51,385 bases of DNA, from contig NZ_JAAEAA010000027.1 in NCBI RefSeq assembly GCF_010119545.1, positions 1 through 51,385 of the forward strand. Direction: 5' to 3'. Numbering within the stretch: the stretch's first letter is position 1; each line of letters opens with the position of its first letter. Under the pieces are notes generated by a model. It made no database searches, was not told where the DNA came from, and saw only the letters and a program-made list of their open reading frames with translations. This document shows positions 1 through 8,274 of the stretch, in pieces. The translations under genes and the position numbers were made by a program. This DNA comes from Pontibacter fetidus. Lineage in GTDB: Bacteria > Bacteroidota > Bacteroidia > Cytophagales > Hymenobacteraceae.

Positions 1-197
1 TTAATCTGGTAGAGTCTACAAATGATGGAGAGGAACTGAAAGTAGAAGCACTGGAAAACAGTTATATATTGCTAGGCCACGCACTGCCGTTTAACGAACC
101 TGTAGTATCGCATGGCCCGTTTGTGATGAACACCGAAGAAGAAATTCATGAAGCTTTCCGGGATTACCAACTTGGTAAAATGGGTGTCTGGAAGTAA
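1..197 (+). CDS. Pirin family protein, C-terminal fragment
   Basis: The window opens inside this gene. The frame read from base 3 gives about 64 residues before the TAA at 195-197. The end contains LNEPVV-like (FNEPVVSHGPFVMNTEEEI) and RDYQLGKMG segments, which match the C-terminal cupin part of pirin / YhaK-YhhW proteins (GPFVMNT followed by an acidic helix and a DYQ-G-G tail). Pirins are bicupin proteins that bind a metal; some bacterial members are quercetin dioxygenases and others are redox-linked regulators. The fragment is too short to say which. The metal-binding N-terminal cupin lies outside the window. The gene ends about 60 bases before a strong bidirectional terminator. Confidence 0.85.
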   Translation, partial: NLVESTNDGEELKVEALENSYILLGHALPFNEPVVSHGPFVMNTEEEIHEAFRDYQLGKMGVWK

Positions 198-260
198 TGG
201 CGCTACTATAGTTTGCGTATCATGGTTCAGACCTTTAACTTCTAAATCCACAAACTCTAT

Positions 261-299
261 AACAAAGAAGGTGCGGCTTTAAGCCACACCTTCTTTGTT
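261..299. terminator. Bidirectional terminator between pirin and pseudouridine synthase genes
   Basis: A near-perfect 18-bp stem (AACAAAGAAGGTG... paired with ...CACCTTCTTTGTT) around a very short loop. It lies between two convergent genes and has A/T-rich flanks on both sides, so it can serve both. Confidence 0.8.
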
Positions 300-306
300 A
301 TATAAG

Positions 307-1320
307 TTACCTGCCGCGTTTCGGTCCGCCCCCTGTTGTTTTGCGGCTAGCGCCAGGTGCCGAACTGCTTCTGCTGGCACCTGGCCTCGATGACGACGTT
401 GGCCGGCTGGCCCCACGAGCTCCTTTAGCGTTGCCTGCACCACCTCTGGCTGCTTTGCTGTCTTTCGGTTTACTTTTGCCAATGCGGGGCGCACTTCCTG
501 CTTTGGCAATTTTGTTAGTACCAGCTGTTTGCCTGTTATCTTCTTTCTTCGGCGGTCTGCCTCCTGCACTATAGCTGGAACCACGACCTCTGCCGGTTTC
601 TTCTTTCGGAGCTTTGCCTGTGGCTATAGTTCGCAGTAATTCCACTTCAGTGCCGGTTAGCGTGCGCCAGTGGCCGGTAGGTAATTTGGTAAGGTTAATG
701 TTCTCGATGCGGAGGCGCTGCATGTGTACCACTTTGTATCCAAAGCTTTCGCAAACCATTTTTATGTTGTGGTTGGTACCCGGGGTAAGCACAATCCGGA
801 AACGGGTAGAGCCTTCTTTCGAGATAAAGGTCTTTTTCAGTTTTTCGCCTTTCTCGTCTTCGCCGCCACCAATCAGCTTAGCTATAAAATCAGCGGTGAT
901 CATCTTATCAACCGTAATAATGTATTCTTTCTCGAAGCGGTTATCGTTGCGTGTGATTTTACGCACCAGTTCCGTATCGTTACTCAGGAAAAGCAAACCT
1001 TCGCTGTCGCGGTCTAAGTAACCGGCAGGCTCCAGGGTGGCCGGGTAATTAATAGCCCGCACCACGTTGTCCCGTACGGCAGGGTCAGACTTGGCCGACA
1101 TGCCAGATGGCTTATTGAATACTAAAAAAACCGGCAGTTCTTCGCGCACACGCACAATCTGGTCATCGATGCGTACTTTATCTTTAGGGGTAACCAACAC
1201 ACCAGGCACTGGTAATTTGCCATTTACCGTTACACGTTCTTCCTCAATCAGTCGGTCGGCTTCGCGTCTGGAGCAAAAACCGCTGTCGCTTATAAATTTA
1301 TTTAATCTTTTTGGTTCCAT
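307..1320 (-). CDS. RluF/RsuA-family pseudouridine synthase, divergent paralogue
   Basis: 337 residues. An N-terminal S4 RNA-binding domain (about residues 4-60, starting LNKFISDSGFCSRREADRLI) is followed by a pseudouridine synthase domain (about 65-240) and a long basic tail rich in Gly, Ser, Lys and Arg (about 245-337). The family isomerises uridine in 23S or 16S rRNA. The catalytic aspartate is present (D103 in GYLDRDSEG), but the usual GRLD arginine is Tyr101. The second conserved block, normally GMNRQIRRM, reads PGTNHNIKMV, so several arginines that contact RNA are lost. The protein is clearly a paralogue of the gene at 2458-3435, which keeps both motifs. It may therefore have a changed target or be weakly active. 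The ATG at 1320 gives the family's usual N-terminus and lies about 60 nt from a TAATTTTG box. Confidence 0.9.
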   Translation of the reverse strand: MEPKRLNKFISDSGFCSRREADRLIEEERVTVNGKLPVPGVLVTPKDKVRIDDQIVRVREELPVFLVFNKPSGMSAKSDPAVRDNVVRAINYPATLEPAGYLDRDSEGLLFLSNDTELVRKITRNDNRFEKEYIITVDKMITADFIAKLIGGGEDEKGEKLKKTFISKEGSTRFRIVLTPGTNHNIKMVCESFGYKVVHMQRLRIENINLTKLPTGHWRTLTGTEVELLRTIATGKAPKEETGRGRGSSYSAGGRPPKKEDNRQTAGTNKIAKAGSAPRIGKSKPKDSKAARGGAGNAKGARGASRPTSSSRPGASRSSSAPGASRKTTGGGPKRGR

Positions 1321-1382
1321 GGTCAGTGTTTGGCGTTTGGTATTGGTACTGGTTTAAGCCCACGCCAGTTTAAATCAAAAAG

Positions 1383-1390
1383 CAAAATTA
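1383..1390 (-). promoter_or_regulatory. -7 box of the RluF-like paralogue
   Basis: On the minus strand the bases read TAATTTTG, a full match to the Bacteroidota -7 consensus TAnnTTTG, about 60 nt upstream of the ATG at 1320. I do not see a convincing -33 TTTG at the usual 19-21 nt spacing. Confidence 0.45.
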
Positions 1391-1439
1391 CAGCAAAAGG
1401 ATGGGTTTACCTTTTTTAATTGCAAATTCCTTTTCACGT

Positions 1440-2352
1440 CTGTCATTTCGAGCATTCTTGAGACGAGACTCGAAAAGAGACAGCGTAGCTGAGAGGAATC
1501 TTAAGTGTCCTATAGTTAGAGTTTATATTTCTTACTTTGTCATTCCGAGGATAGCCGAGGAATCTTATATGTCTTATAGTTGACATTACTTGCTATCTGA
1601 ACCAAGCTATCCTTTCAAATTCCCTACAATCCTGGGAGCTCTACTTGCCTATAGTTCTATAGTTAGCTTTGGTGCCCTCACGGCCGGGAGGCCCCGTCTT
1701 CGGGCATCGCGCTGCTGCCTTCTTGCTATCCTCGTACCTCGGATTGGCTCACGCCACCGCAACAAGTCAAAGGCGCTCACCCCAAAGACTGCGATCTTTC
1801 TACAATGTACCGCTTAACTATAGTTTGAAACGGTAAGTTCCGCAATTGATCGTGGTTATAGTTCCGTAGGGACAGGTCGCGACCTGTCCGATCTTGGTCT
1901 GTACCTATAGAATTATACCTGCAACTATAGCAGTAGCAAAAAGTCCCCCTTTGAAGGCAGGGCCGTTAAGTTCTAGCAAATTCTCCCCTTGAGGGGAGCG
2001 CAGAGGGGTGTTTGTATTAGCGGGTGAATTTAAAACTGGCTAACAATAGGCTTTTTGGTCCTGAATAACACCCCTATAATCACCTCAAAGGGATAGTTCT
2101 CGGCAGAACTTAACGGCCCTGCCCCTTTGAAGGGGGCAGGGGGATGACAATCAGCAACTATAAAACTATAGCCCTCACTATAACAACTACAGAATTTCCC
2201 CTATTGAGAGGGGCAGGGGGATGTTATTGCAAAGACTAAATTTCCCTTCTCACAAGATCCTTCCAGGATGACAAAAGAAAAAGTAGAAGAAACTCCCTCT
2301 CCTGTTTTGGGGGGAGGGGCCCTCTTTAAAAGGAGAGGGTTGGGGTGAGGTA
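1440..2352 (+). repeat. Composite intergenic repeat, copy A
   Basis: This fills the 1.1 kb between the two pseudouridine synthase genes. In order: two modules of the type GTCATTYCGAG...GAATCTTA (1440-1508 and 1539-1581); the ~220-nt core (1585-1806); a palindromic hairpin GGACAGGTCGCGACCTGTCC (1870-1889); and a tail of short hairpins. The tail contains CCCCCTTTGAAGG near 1950, CCCCTTGAGGGG near 1984, an inverted group at 2068-2150, CCCCTATTGAGAGGGG at about 2196 and CCCTCTCC...GGAGAGGG with TGGGGTGAGG at 2295-2351. The same order of modules recurs in the other four copies in this window. No gene was found in this stretch. Confidence 0.8.
1585..1806 (+). repeat. ~220-nt dispersed core element, copy A
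   Basis: This is nearly identical to the segments at 19510-19728, 39752-39962 and 50896-51108, and, in inverted orientation with a diverged middle, to 13250-13447. Invariant blocks include CCTGGGAGCT, TGCTGCCTTCTTGCTATCCT and CGCTCAACCCAAAGACTG (here with one change). Possible stems in the plus-strand transcript are CCAAGC with GCTTTGG, GGCC-GGGA-GGCC and CCG-TCTT-CGG. Open frames cross it but are not the same frame in different copies, so I treat it as non-coding. Confidence 0.75.
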
Positions 2353-2457
2353 AAACGCTAACTATAGAACTATAAACTAATCCATAGTTAAGGCAAAGCA
2401 GACCCGCTAATGTGCATGTACCTCAGAGCGCCTTATGCCAATGCCTGAAATCTTGAC

Positions 2458-3435
2458 TTACCTTCTCTTACCACCACTTCTTCCACCCGCTCTACCACCC
2501 GCATTTCCTTTTGATGCACCGCGGGATCCACGGTTGCTGGACGAAGTTTTTGGTTTGTCGCGTTTAGCGGATGAGGAGCTTTTACCACCACTTTTATGAG
2601 CACTACCTGAACGGGATGGCTTACCTGAAAAACCAGCTCCACTTCGTACTTTAGGCTTAGAACCAGAAGTAGAAGTGCTTTTGCCTGAGCTATTAGCTTT
2701 TTTACCTGATGAACCCTCTTCGGTTTTACTGGAGCTTTCTACCAGGCGCATCATTTCCGCAACTTCTGTTCCGGTCATTTCGCGCCACTGGCCCAGGGGT
2801 ATTTTGTTAAGCGAGAGGTGCATAATACGGATACGTTGCAGTGTCTGTACCTCGTAGCCCAATGTTTCAGTCATGCGGCGGATCTGGCGGTTCATGCCCT
2901 GGGTCAGAATGATCCTGAACTTGTTGGCGCCCAGCTGCTCTACAAAACACTTTTTAGTGTTCACGCCAAGTATAGCTACACCATTGCTCATTTTCTCGAC
3001 AAACGCCTGGTTTATAGGTTTATCTACCGTAACAATATATTCCTTTTCGTGCTTGTTGCCGGCCCGCAGTATCTTATTTACAATGTCGCCATCGTTGGTA
3101 AGTATAATCAGGCCTTCCGAATCCTTATCCAGGCGACCGACCGGGAAGATGCGCTCCGGGTAATTTACAAAACTGATGATGTTATCGCGTTGAGAGCGGT
3201 CGGTGGTAGTTTCGATGCCGGCTGGTTTGTTCAGCAGCAGGTATACAGGTTCCACGGCATCTACTTCCAGCAGATTCCCGTCTACGCGAATTTTGTCTTT
3301 GGCTGTAACTTTAGCGCCCACTTCGGGCTGTTTTCCATTTACGGTTACGCGGCCCTGTTCTATCAACTTGTCAGCCTCGCGTCGCGAGCAAACCCCGGAG
3401 TCACTTATAAATTTATTTAATCTGATGGGTTCCAT
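2458..3435 (-). CDS. rluF: 23S rRNA pseudouridine synthase, RluF-like
   Basis: 325 residues. S4 domain at about 4-60 (LNKFISDSGVCSRREADKLI), then a RsuA/RluF-type catalytic domain with the intact catalytic block GRLDKDSEG (D103) and the second motif GMNRQIRRMTETLGY. The C-terminal ~90 residues are a low-complexity basic tail of Ser, Gly, Lys and Arg, common in Bacteroidota versions. E. coli RluF makes pseudouridine 2604 in 23S rRNA; I infer an equivalent role from the domain match. The gene is co-oriented with its degenerate paralogue at 307-1320, from which it is separated by about 1.1 kb of repeats, so a tandem duplication later split by repeats is likely. The ATG at 3435 sits about 55 nt from a TAACTTTG box. 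Confidence 0.9.
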   Translation of the reverse strand: MEPIRLNKFISDSGVCSRREADKLIEQGRVTVNGKQPEVGAKVTAKDKIRVDGNLLEVDAVEPVYLLLNKPAGIETTTDRSQRDNIISFVNYPERIFPVGRLDKDSEGLIILTNDGDIVNKILRAGNKHEKEYIVTVDKPINQAFVEKMSNGVAILGVNTKKCFVEQLGANKFRIILTQGMNRQIRRMTETLGYEVQTLQRIRIMHLSLNKIPLGQWREMTGTEVAEMMRLVESSSKTEEGSSGKKANSSGKSTSTSGSKPKVRSGAGFSGKPSRSGSAHKSGGKSSSSAKRDKPKTSSSNRGSRGASKGNAGGRAGGRSGGKRR

Positions 3436-3488
3436 AGGTTATAGTTTGTTAGAGTGGCACACCGCTTTATAGTATCCTGAATAAAGAT

Positions 3489-3496
3489 CAAAGTTA
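3489..3496 (-). promoter_or_regulatory. -7 box of rluF-like gene
   Basis: The minus strand reads TAACTTTG, matching TAnnTTTG, about 55 nt upstream of the ATG at 3435. No clear -33 element was found. Confidence 0.4.
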
Positions 3497-3553
3497 AAGA
3501 AAACAGTTGGTTTACCTGCTTCCGGTAAAAACAGATGCTATAAAAATAAACAA

Positions 3554-3587
3554 GGCAATACACCAGTCTTAAAACTGATATATTGCC
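3554..3587 (-). terminator. Terminator of the BrnQ gene
   Basis: A 14-bp stem (GGCAATACACCAGT with ACTGATATATTGCC). The two imperfect positions become G-U pairs only in the minus-strand RNA, and a T-rich run (TTGTTTATTTTTA) follows on that strand. This fits termination of the gene ending at 3615. Confidence 0.75.
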
Positions 3588-3614
3588 CTGTATGCAATTA
3601 AAATGGCTGTGGTT

Positions 3615-4955
3615 TTACTCGCTGGCCAATACAACTTCGCGGTTTCTGAGGGAAAACAGATACCCGATAAAGCCGCCAACTATAGCCGGAACCAACCAGC
3701 CCATACCTAAACTATAAAGTGGAAGATACTCGGCAAAAAGTTTACTGATCTCCAGTTCTAATCCTGCTGCATTCACGCCGTCTACCAGGCTAACGATACC
3801 TGCAAACAGCACCGACCAGGGATAAATACTGTTGCGTTTGCCAACTACAGGCGACAGCAACGAGAGTATAATAAGCACGATAACCATTGGGTAAATAGCT
3901 ACCAGTACAGGCACCGAGAAAGAAATGATCTGGGTAAGGCCGACGTTTGAAATAATGGCGCTAACTATAGTTAACACCAATACATATGTTTTATAAGAGA
4001 TGCCAGGACGTAACTTGTTGAAATAAGATGCACACGCAACTATAAGCCCTACGCTGGTGGTAAGGCAGGCAAAAATGATGGCAACACCAAGTAACAGGCT
4101 GCCAAATACCCCAAACTGTAACTGCGTAACCGTACTTATGATGATACCGCCATTCTCAACATGGCCCAGGGCAGTTACGCTGGTAGCACCCGTGTAAGCC
4201 AGCCCTACATAGACCAGTGCCAGTCCGCTTGCTGCTATCAGGCCAGCAGAGAGGCATACTTTGGCAATGCTTTTAGGCGCTTCCACACCTTTTGCCCGAA
4301 TGGCATTTATAACGATAAGTCCGAAAATAAAGGAACCGATGGTGTCCATGGTAAGATAGCCTTCCTGGAAACCCTTAAAGAACGGTGCATACTCGTAAGC
4401 AGTGAGCGGAGCCTGTATGCTACCTAACGGATTCGTAATACTGACAATCAACAATACAAACAAGATTAGCAGCAACACTGGTGTTAAAATTTTGCCGATG
4501 CGGTCCACTACTTTTCCCGGGTTAAGAGAAAGCAGGTACGTTACCCCAAAATAGATAACAGAATATACCAATCCACCCAACCCGGAAGCACGCAAACTAT
4601 CGGTCAGGAGCGGGGCGATACCGATCTCATACGATACTGTACCCGTTCTAGGCACAGCAAACAGGGGGCCTATAGTTAAGTAAATGATAACCGGAAACAG
4701 CAAACCGAAAACCGGGTGCACCCTGGCTGATATACTCTGCACATCTTCGTTCTTAGCCATCCCGATGGCAATAACGCCAAGCAGTGGCAAGCCAACACCC
4801 GTCAGTAAAAAGCCCAGTATAGCAGGCACAAGCTGGTCGCCGGCAGCCTGGCCAAGCGATAACGGGAAAATAAGATTGCCTGCGCCAAAGAATACAGCGA
4901 ATAGCATTAAACCAATAAAAAAGGTTTCTTTTGGGGAGATGCCGGTACTTTTCAA
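3615..4955 (-). CDS. brnQ: Branched-chain amino acid transport system II carrier protein
   Basis: About 446 residues, 12 predicted membrane segments. The N-terminus contains the family hallmark GLMLFAVFFGAGNLIFPLSLGQ. BrnQ/LivII carriers import Leu, Ile and Val with Na+ or H+. There is no ATG upstream of the first membrane helix. I chose the TTG at 4955 (then KSTGISPKETFF) because it leaves the ~10-residue leader normal for the family; a TTG at 4994 is the alternative and would add 13 residues. The gene stands alone, with a G-U-wobbled terminator behind it. Confidence 0.9.
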   Translation of the reverse strand: MKSTGISPKETFFIGLMLFAVFFGAGNLIFPLSLGQAAGDQLVPAILGFLLTGVGLPLLGVIAIGMAKNEDVQSISARVHPVFGLLFPVIIYLTIGPLFAVPRTGTVSYEIGIAPLLTDSLRASGLGGLVYSVIYFGVTYLLSLNPGKVVDRIGKILTPVLLLILFVLLIVSITNPLGSIQAPLTAYEYAPFFKGFQEGYLTMDTIGSFIFGLIVINAIRAKGVEAPKSIAKVCLSAGLIAASGLALVYVGLAYTGATSVTALGHVENGGIIISTVTQLQFGVFGSLLLGVAIIFACLTTSVGLIVACASYFNKLRPGISYKTYVLVLTIVSAIISNVGLTQIISFSVPVLVAIYPMVIVLIILSLLSPVVGKRNSIYPWSVLFAGIVSLVDGVNAAGLELEISKLFAEYLPLYSLGMGWLVPAIVGGFIGYLFSLRNREVVLASE

Positions 4956-5397
4956 AACGATAAAATTGGGTTGTAGATAATATTCTAACCGCAATTAAAT
5001 ACTCATAATATCAAAATACTACTAATCAGGTAATTATTTAATGTAGGTACAATGAATTATTGTTTTTTTGTAACCTATTTAAGTATTAATTATGAAAATA
5101 GGAGATAAGGAAGAAGGGGTGTCGTTATCAACTGATTGGTTTCAGTCGCAAAACTATAGTTGTAAGCTGGTCAGTTGGGTTATATTACTTCGGCTGCGCT
5201 GTTATAAGTAGCGAACATACTAAAGGGTAGAAAGCATTATTCAGAGTAAGTTCGGTTACAAAAACGGCGTTATTTCAAGTGCGTAGGTAAGGGGATATCG
5301 AGTTTCAGAATAGTAAATGGTGCTGAGGTTGTTTTGGGTTGTTGCGGAAAATGATGCCTTCTGTCATGCTTATGTATTGGATAAACCTGCTTTTTAA
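4956..5397. other. Intergenic stretch without a recognised gene
   Basis: About 400 bases, A/T-rich next to brnQ. A 39-codon frame beginning at 5092 has no recognisable motif and no promoter support. One AACTATAGTT palindrome is present near 5154. I see nothing else definable. Confidence 0.4.
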
Positions 5398-5431
5398 CAG
5401 AACGGGCTACCTGAAAAGGTAGCCCGTTCTG
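5398..5431. terminator. Terminator of the M28 peptidase gene
   Basis: A perfect 13-bp stem, CAGAACGGGCTAC with GTAGCCCGTTCTG, and loop CTGAAAAG. It sits 18 bases beyond the stop of the minus-strand peptidase gene. Confidence 0.85.
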
Positions 5432-5448
5432 TTTGATTATGGCTATAG

Positions 5449-7005
5449 TTAATCTAAACCACCTTTGCGGGTTGGTTCGCGCTGGGCTGGCCAGGTAGTT
5501 TGCTCACCGGTACGCGGGTTTACAGGCAATTTAATTTTTTCGCGGTTAAACAGTTCCGGTTCTTCGCTGGCCTTGTAGGCAAGTATAGCTACCAGTATGG
5601 CATTGCTGCGCACATCATCAAACACAATTTTGTCATAGGTGTCGCGGTTGGTGTGCCAGGTATAGTTGCCATACGACCAGCTAAGCGAGCTCAGCATAAA
5701 AGCAGGTGCACCCGCTGCCACAAACGAGGCATGGTCGGAGCCGCCGCCGCCTGGGAAGCCCGGAAACTGGGTCTGTATAGAGCTGGTAATTTCCTGTGGC
5801 GCAGCGCTTAACCAACGGCCCAGGTAATCATACGCATGTAAAAAGCCCTGGCCCGAAATGTTAGCCACACGGCCTGTTCCGTTATCCTGGTTAAATACTG
5901 CCTGCACGTTTTTCACAATTTCCGGGTGATCTGCCACAAACGCGCGGGAACCGTTCAGGCCTTGCTCTTCGCTGCCCCAGTGGCCAACCAATATCGTACG
6001 TTTCGGGTTAGGGTACATTTTTTTCAGGATGCGCATAGCTTCCATCATCACAATCGTTCCGGTGCCGTTATCGGTGGCGCCGGTTCCGCCATTCCATGAG
6101 TCGAAGTGCGCAGACAGGATCACGTATTCGTTTGGTTTTTCGGTGCCTTTTATTTCTGCAATTGTGTTAAAAGCAGGGGCGTTTTTCAGTTCTTTTGCCT
6201 CCGCCTGTATGCGTATCTGTGGTTTTTTACCAGACTCTACCAAACGGTACAGCATGCCATAGTCTTCCAGCTCGATGTCTACGGTAGGTATCTTTTTAGT
6301 GTAAGCGCCAAATATCTTGTTCACGCCAAATCCGCCAGACCAGTTAGACATAACCACACCAGCAGCGCCGGCTTTTTCGAGGGCAACAGGTAAGGTACGG
6401 CTTGTTTTACCTGTTTTCTGGATGCGTTTGTTCCAGGCTTCAGTGGCAGCAGTCTTTTCGGCTTGCATTTTTTTGAATGATTCTTCAGTAGCAAACTCTT
6501 TCCAGTTGTACTCCGGGCGGCCGGTTGGCTGGTTCATCGAGATCATCACCAGTTTGCCTTTAACTGCCGGCAACCACTTCTGGAACGCGATAGAATCTGT
6601 AAACTCAGGAAGTATAATAACCTCAGCGGTTACGCCTTTGCCTTTTGTGCCGGGGTTCCAGGCCAGTTGTACGCCATCCAGGGTTTGCAGGCGTGGGTGC
6701 ACCATGTCGATGTGGGTAATGCCTCGTTGCCAGCCGCGCCACTCGCCCCACTTTTCGTTACGGGCATCAATGCCCCAGCTTTTATACTTAGCTACTGCCC
6801 AGTTGTTTGCCTGTTCCATTTCGGGGGTACCAACCAGCCTCGGACCTATGCCGTCTAGCAGTTCATGAGCCAGTTTCTCGAGCTGCGAGTTTTGGGTGGC
6901 CTCTTTTACAATGTTTTCTACTACCGGGTCTTTGGGTGCCTGTGCATGGGCAAGGCTACCAGAGAGCGCCAGTAGTACGACGAAGGCTTGTAATTTCTTC
7001 TTCAT
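5449..7005 (-). CDS. Exported M28 family zinc peptidase with PA domain
   Basis: 518 residues. A signal peptide occupies about residues 1-21 (MKKKLQAF...LAHAQA), so the enzyme is exported. A protease-associated (PA) domain lies in the middle (around AGAAGVVMSN), inserted before the catalytic M28 domain. The two-zinc site is complete: His in SAHFDS, Asp in ATDNGTG, Glu-Glu in GSEEQG, Asp in NQDNG and His in WHTNRDTYD. Relatives are aminopeptidases or carboxypeptidases such as the plasma glutamate carboxypeptidase type. It probably trims peptides in the periplasm or outside the cell. It is a single gene with its own terminator. The ATG at 7005 directly precedes the signal peptide. Confidence 0.92.
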   Translation of the reverse strand: MKKKLQAFVVLLALSGSLAHAQAPKDPVVENIVKEATQNSQLEKLAHELLDGIGPRLVGTPEMEQANNWAVAKYKSWGIDARNEKWGEWRGWQRGITHIDMVHPRLQTLDGVQLAWNPGTKGKGVTAEVIILPEFTDSIAFQKWLPAVKGKLVMISMNQPTGRPEYNWKEFATEESFKKMQAEKTAATEAWNKRIQKTGKTSRTLPVALEKAGAAGVVMSNWSGGFGVNKIFGAYTKKIPTVDIELEDYGMLYRLVESGKKPQIRIQAEAKELKNAPAFNTIAEIKGTEKPNEYVILSAHFDSWNGGTGATDNGTGTIVMMEAMRILKKMYPNPKRTILVGHWGSEEQGLNGSRAFVADHPEIVKNVQAVFNQDNGTGRVANISGQGFLHAYDYLGRWLSAAPQEITSSIQTQFPGFPGGGGSDHASFVAAGAPAFMLSSLSWSYGNYTWHTNRDTYDKIVFDDVRSNAILVAILAYKASEEPELFNREKIKLPVNPRTGEQTTWPAQREPTRKGGLD

Positions 7006-7200
7006 ACGGGTTAAAAAGTTATAGTTTGGTTAGCGATATTTTCGGGGTTGGAGTAAATTTAGGCAACAAGGTTTAATATCAGAACCTGAATATTTAATTT
7101 TTAGTTTTCTGGCAACAGCGATCACAGCCTGTACGCCAACTATAGTTTGAAACTATTTGCCGGGGCTAGAGCTTATCTTTAAAAAACAGGAAACCGAACC

Positions 7201-7464
7201 ATGCTGGAATATTCGATGTTTGAGCGGCTCCCATTCCGGAGCCAGGCAGAAGCCATAGCGAAAAACGGGACCATACTTGCCCGGCGCAAGTATAATACCT
7301 GGCATGTAACGCTCTATGAATTCAATGACACGTTTGTAGAGCTTTGGTCCGGTGATGCTGTTCAGGTATTCAGTACATTTAAAGCATCTGCCAGCAAAGT
7401 AGCCATTTTTGAGCCCTATTTGGATAGTGTGGATGTAGGGGAACTGGGCGTGTCGGAACTATAG
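7201..7464 (+). CDS. Conserved hypothetical protein, 87 aa
   Basis: A small soluble protein without a signal peptide or membrane segment. It contains aromatic-rich strands (NTWHVTLYEFNDTFVELW) and an acidic C-terminus (EPYLDSVDVGEL). I believe similar short proteins occur in related Hymenobacteraceae, but no function is known to me. The ATG at 7201 begins the frame, and a strong terminator follows 15 bases after the stop, which supports a real single-gene transcript. Confidence 0.75.
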   Translation: MLEYSMFERLPFRSQAEAIAKNGTILARRKYNTWHVTLYEFNDTFVELWSGDAVQVFSTFKASASKVAIFEPYLDSVDVGELGVSEL

Positions 7465-7478
7465 ATTACATCATAAGA

Positions 7479-7513
7479 AATGCCGCTGCCTTACTCTTTC
7501 TGGCAGCGGCATT
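7479..7513 (+). terminator. Terminator after the 87-aa gene
   Basis: A 12-bp stem, AATGCCGCTGCC with GGCAGCGGCATT, followed by TTTGTTT. Confidence 0.88.
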
Positions 7514-7576
7514 TTTGTTTCTGTAGTAATGCAAAAACGTACACTATAACTGTTAGGTTAAGTAAACAGCCTTATC

Positions 7577-8167
7577 ATGAACCACACCATTCCACTCTGG
7601 CTACCTGTAGTTTATACTTTGTTTTTACTGGTGCTGGTGCCTGTTTACTGGAAGAACTATGGTCCGGCTAATTTCCTGTGGTTTTCCGACATTGCGCTGT
7701 TCTCTATATGCATAGTGCTCTGGACCGAAAACCGGTTACTACACAGTATGATGGCTGTAGGTGTGCTGGGGCTGGAACTTGTCTGGAACGTTGACTATTT
7801 CGGAAGGCTGCTAACCGGAAAAAAACTGCTGGGGCTGAGCGGTTATATGTTTCAGTCTGAGCTGAGTCTTTTTCTGCGTAGTCTTTCGCTTTTTCATGTG
7901 GTGCTGCCGGCTATAGTTATCTGGTTACTTGCTGAGTGGGGATATGATACAAGGGCTTTATACTTCCAGACCGCGCTGGTATGGTGTATACTTATCATTA
8001 CATATCTGTTTACGGATCCGAAAGAGAATATTAACTGGGTTTTTGGGTTAGGCATTCGGCCACAGCATAAAATAGCTCCTGGTTTATACTTTGCTCTGGT
8101 TATGATTTTCTTCCCGGTCTTTATATTTCTGCCTTCTCATTTATTGTTGAATTTGCTATTCAATTAA
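7577..8167 (+). CDS. Conserved multi-pass membrane protein of unknown function
   Basis: 196 residues with about six hydrophobic segments (roughly 8-23, 35-50, 58-72, 105-122, 130-148, 168-190). Polar motifs sit at the membrane edges: YWKNYGPANFLWFSDIALF after the first helix, ELVWNVDYF, and TDPKENINWVFG. The protein is recognisable as a conserved bacterial membrane family, but I know of no assigned role. Downstream is a cytochrome c gene on the same strand after 107 bases; whether they are co-transcribed is unclear. Confidence 0.8.
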   Translation: MNHTIPLWLPVVYTLFLLVLVPVYWKNYGPANFLWFSDIALFSICIVLWTENRLLHSMMAVGVLGLELVWNVDYFGRLLTGKKLLGLSGYMFQSELSLFLRSLSLFHVVLPAIVIWLLAEWGYDTRALYFQTALVWCILIITYLFTDPKENINWVFGLGIRPQHKIAPGLYFALVMIFFPVFIFLPSHLLLNLLFN

Positions 8168-8274
8168 TATCAACTTTGCGTTATATATCTTTAAATTAGC
8201 CGCAGAACCATCCTTATAAAACACACATACCGCAACAACGTAAAGCATTAACAATTCATTTATCCAGAACATCT

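Noticed and set aside
1590..1817. Open frames of about 60-75 codons inside the dispersed core elements (also at 13255, 19540 and 39761)
   Set aside because: The frame differs between copies because of indels, there is no promoter or start context, and the conserved blocks are conserved as nucleotides. They are repeat DNA rather than genes.
5092..5211. A 39-codon frame in the brnQ-M28 gap
   Set aside because: No recognisable motif, no promoter box and no relative known to me; short frames of this length are expected by chance.
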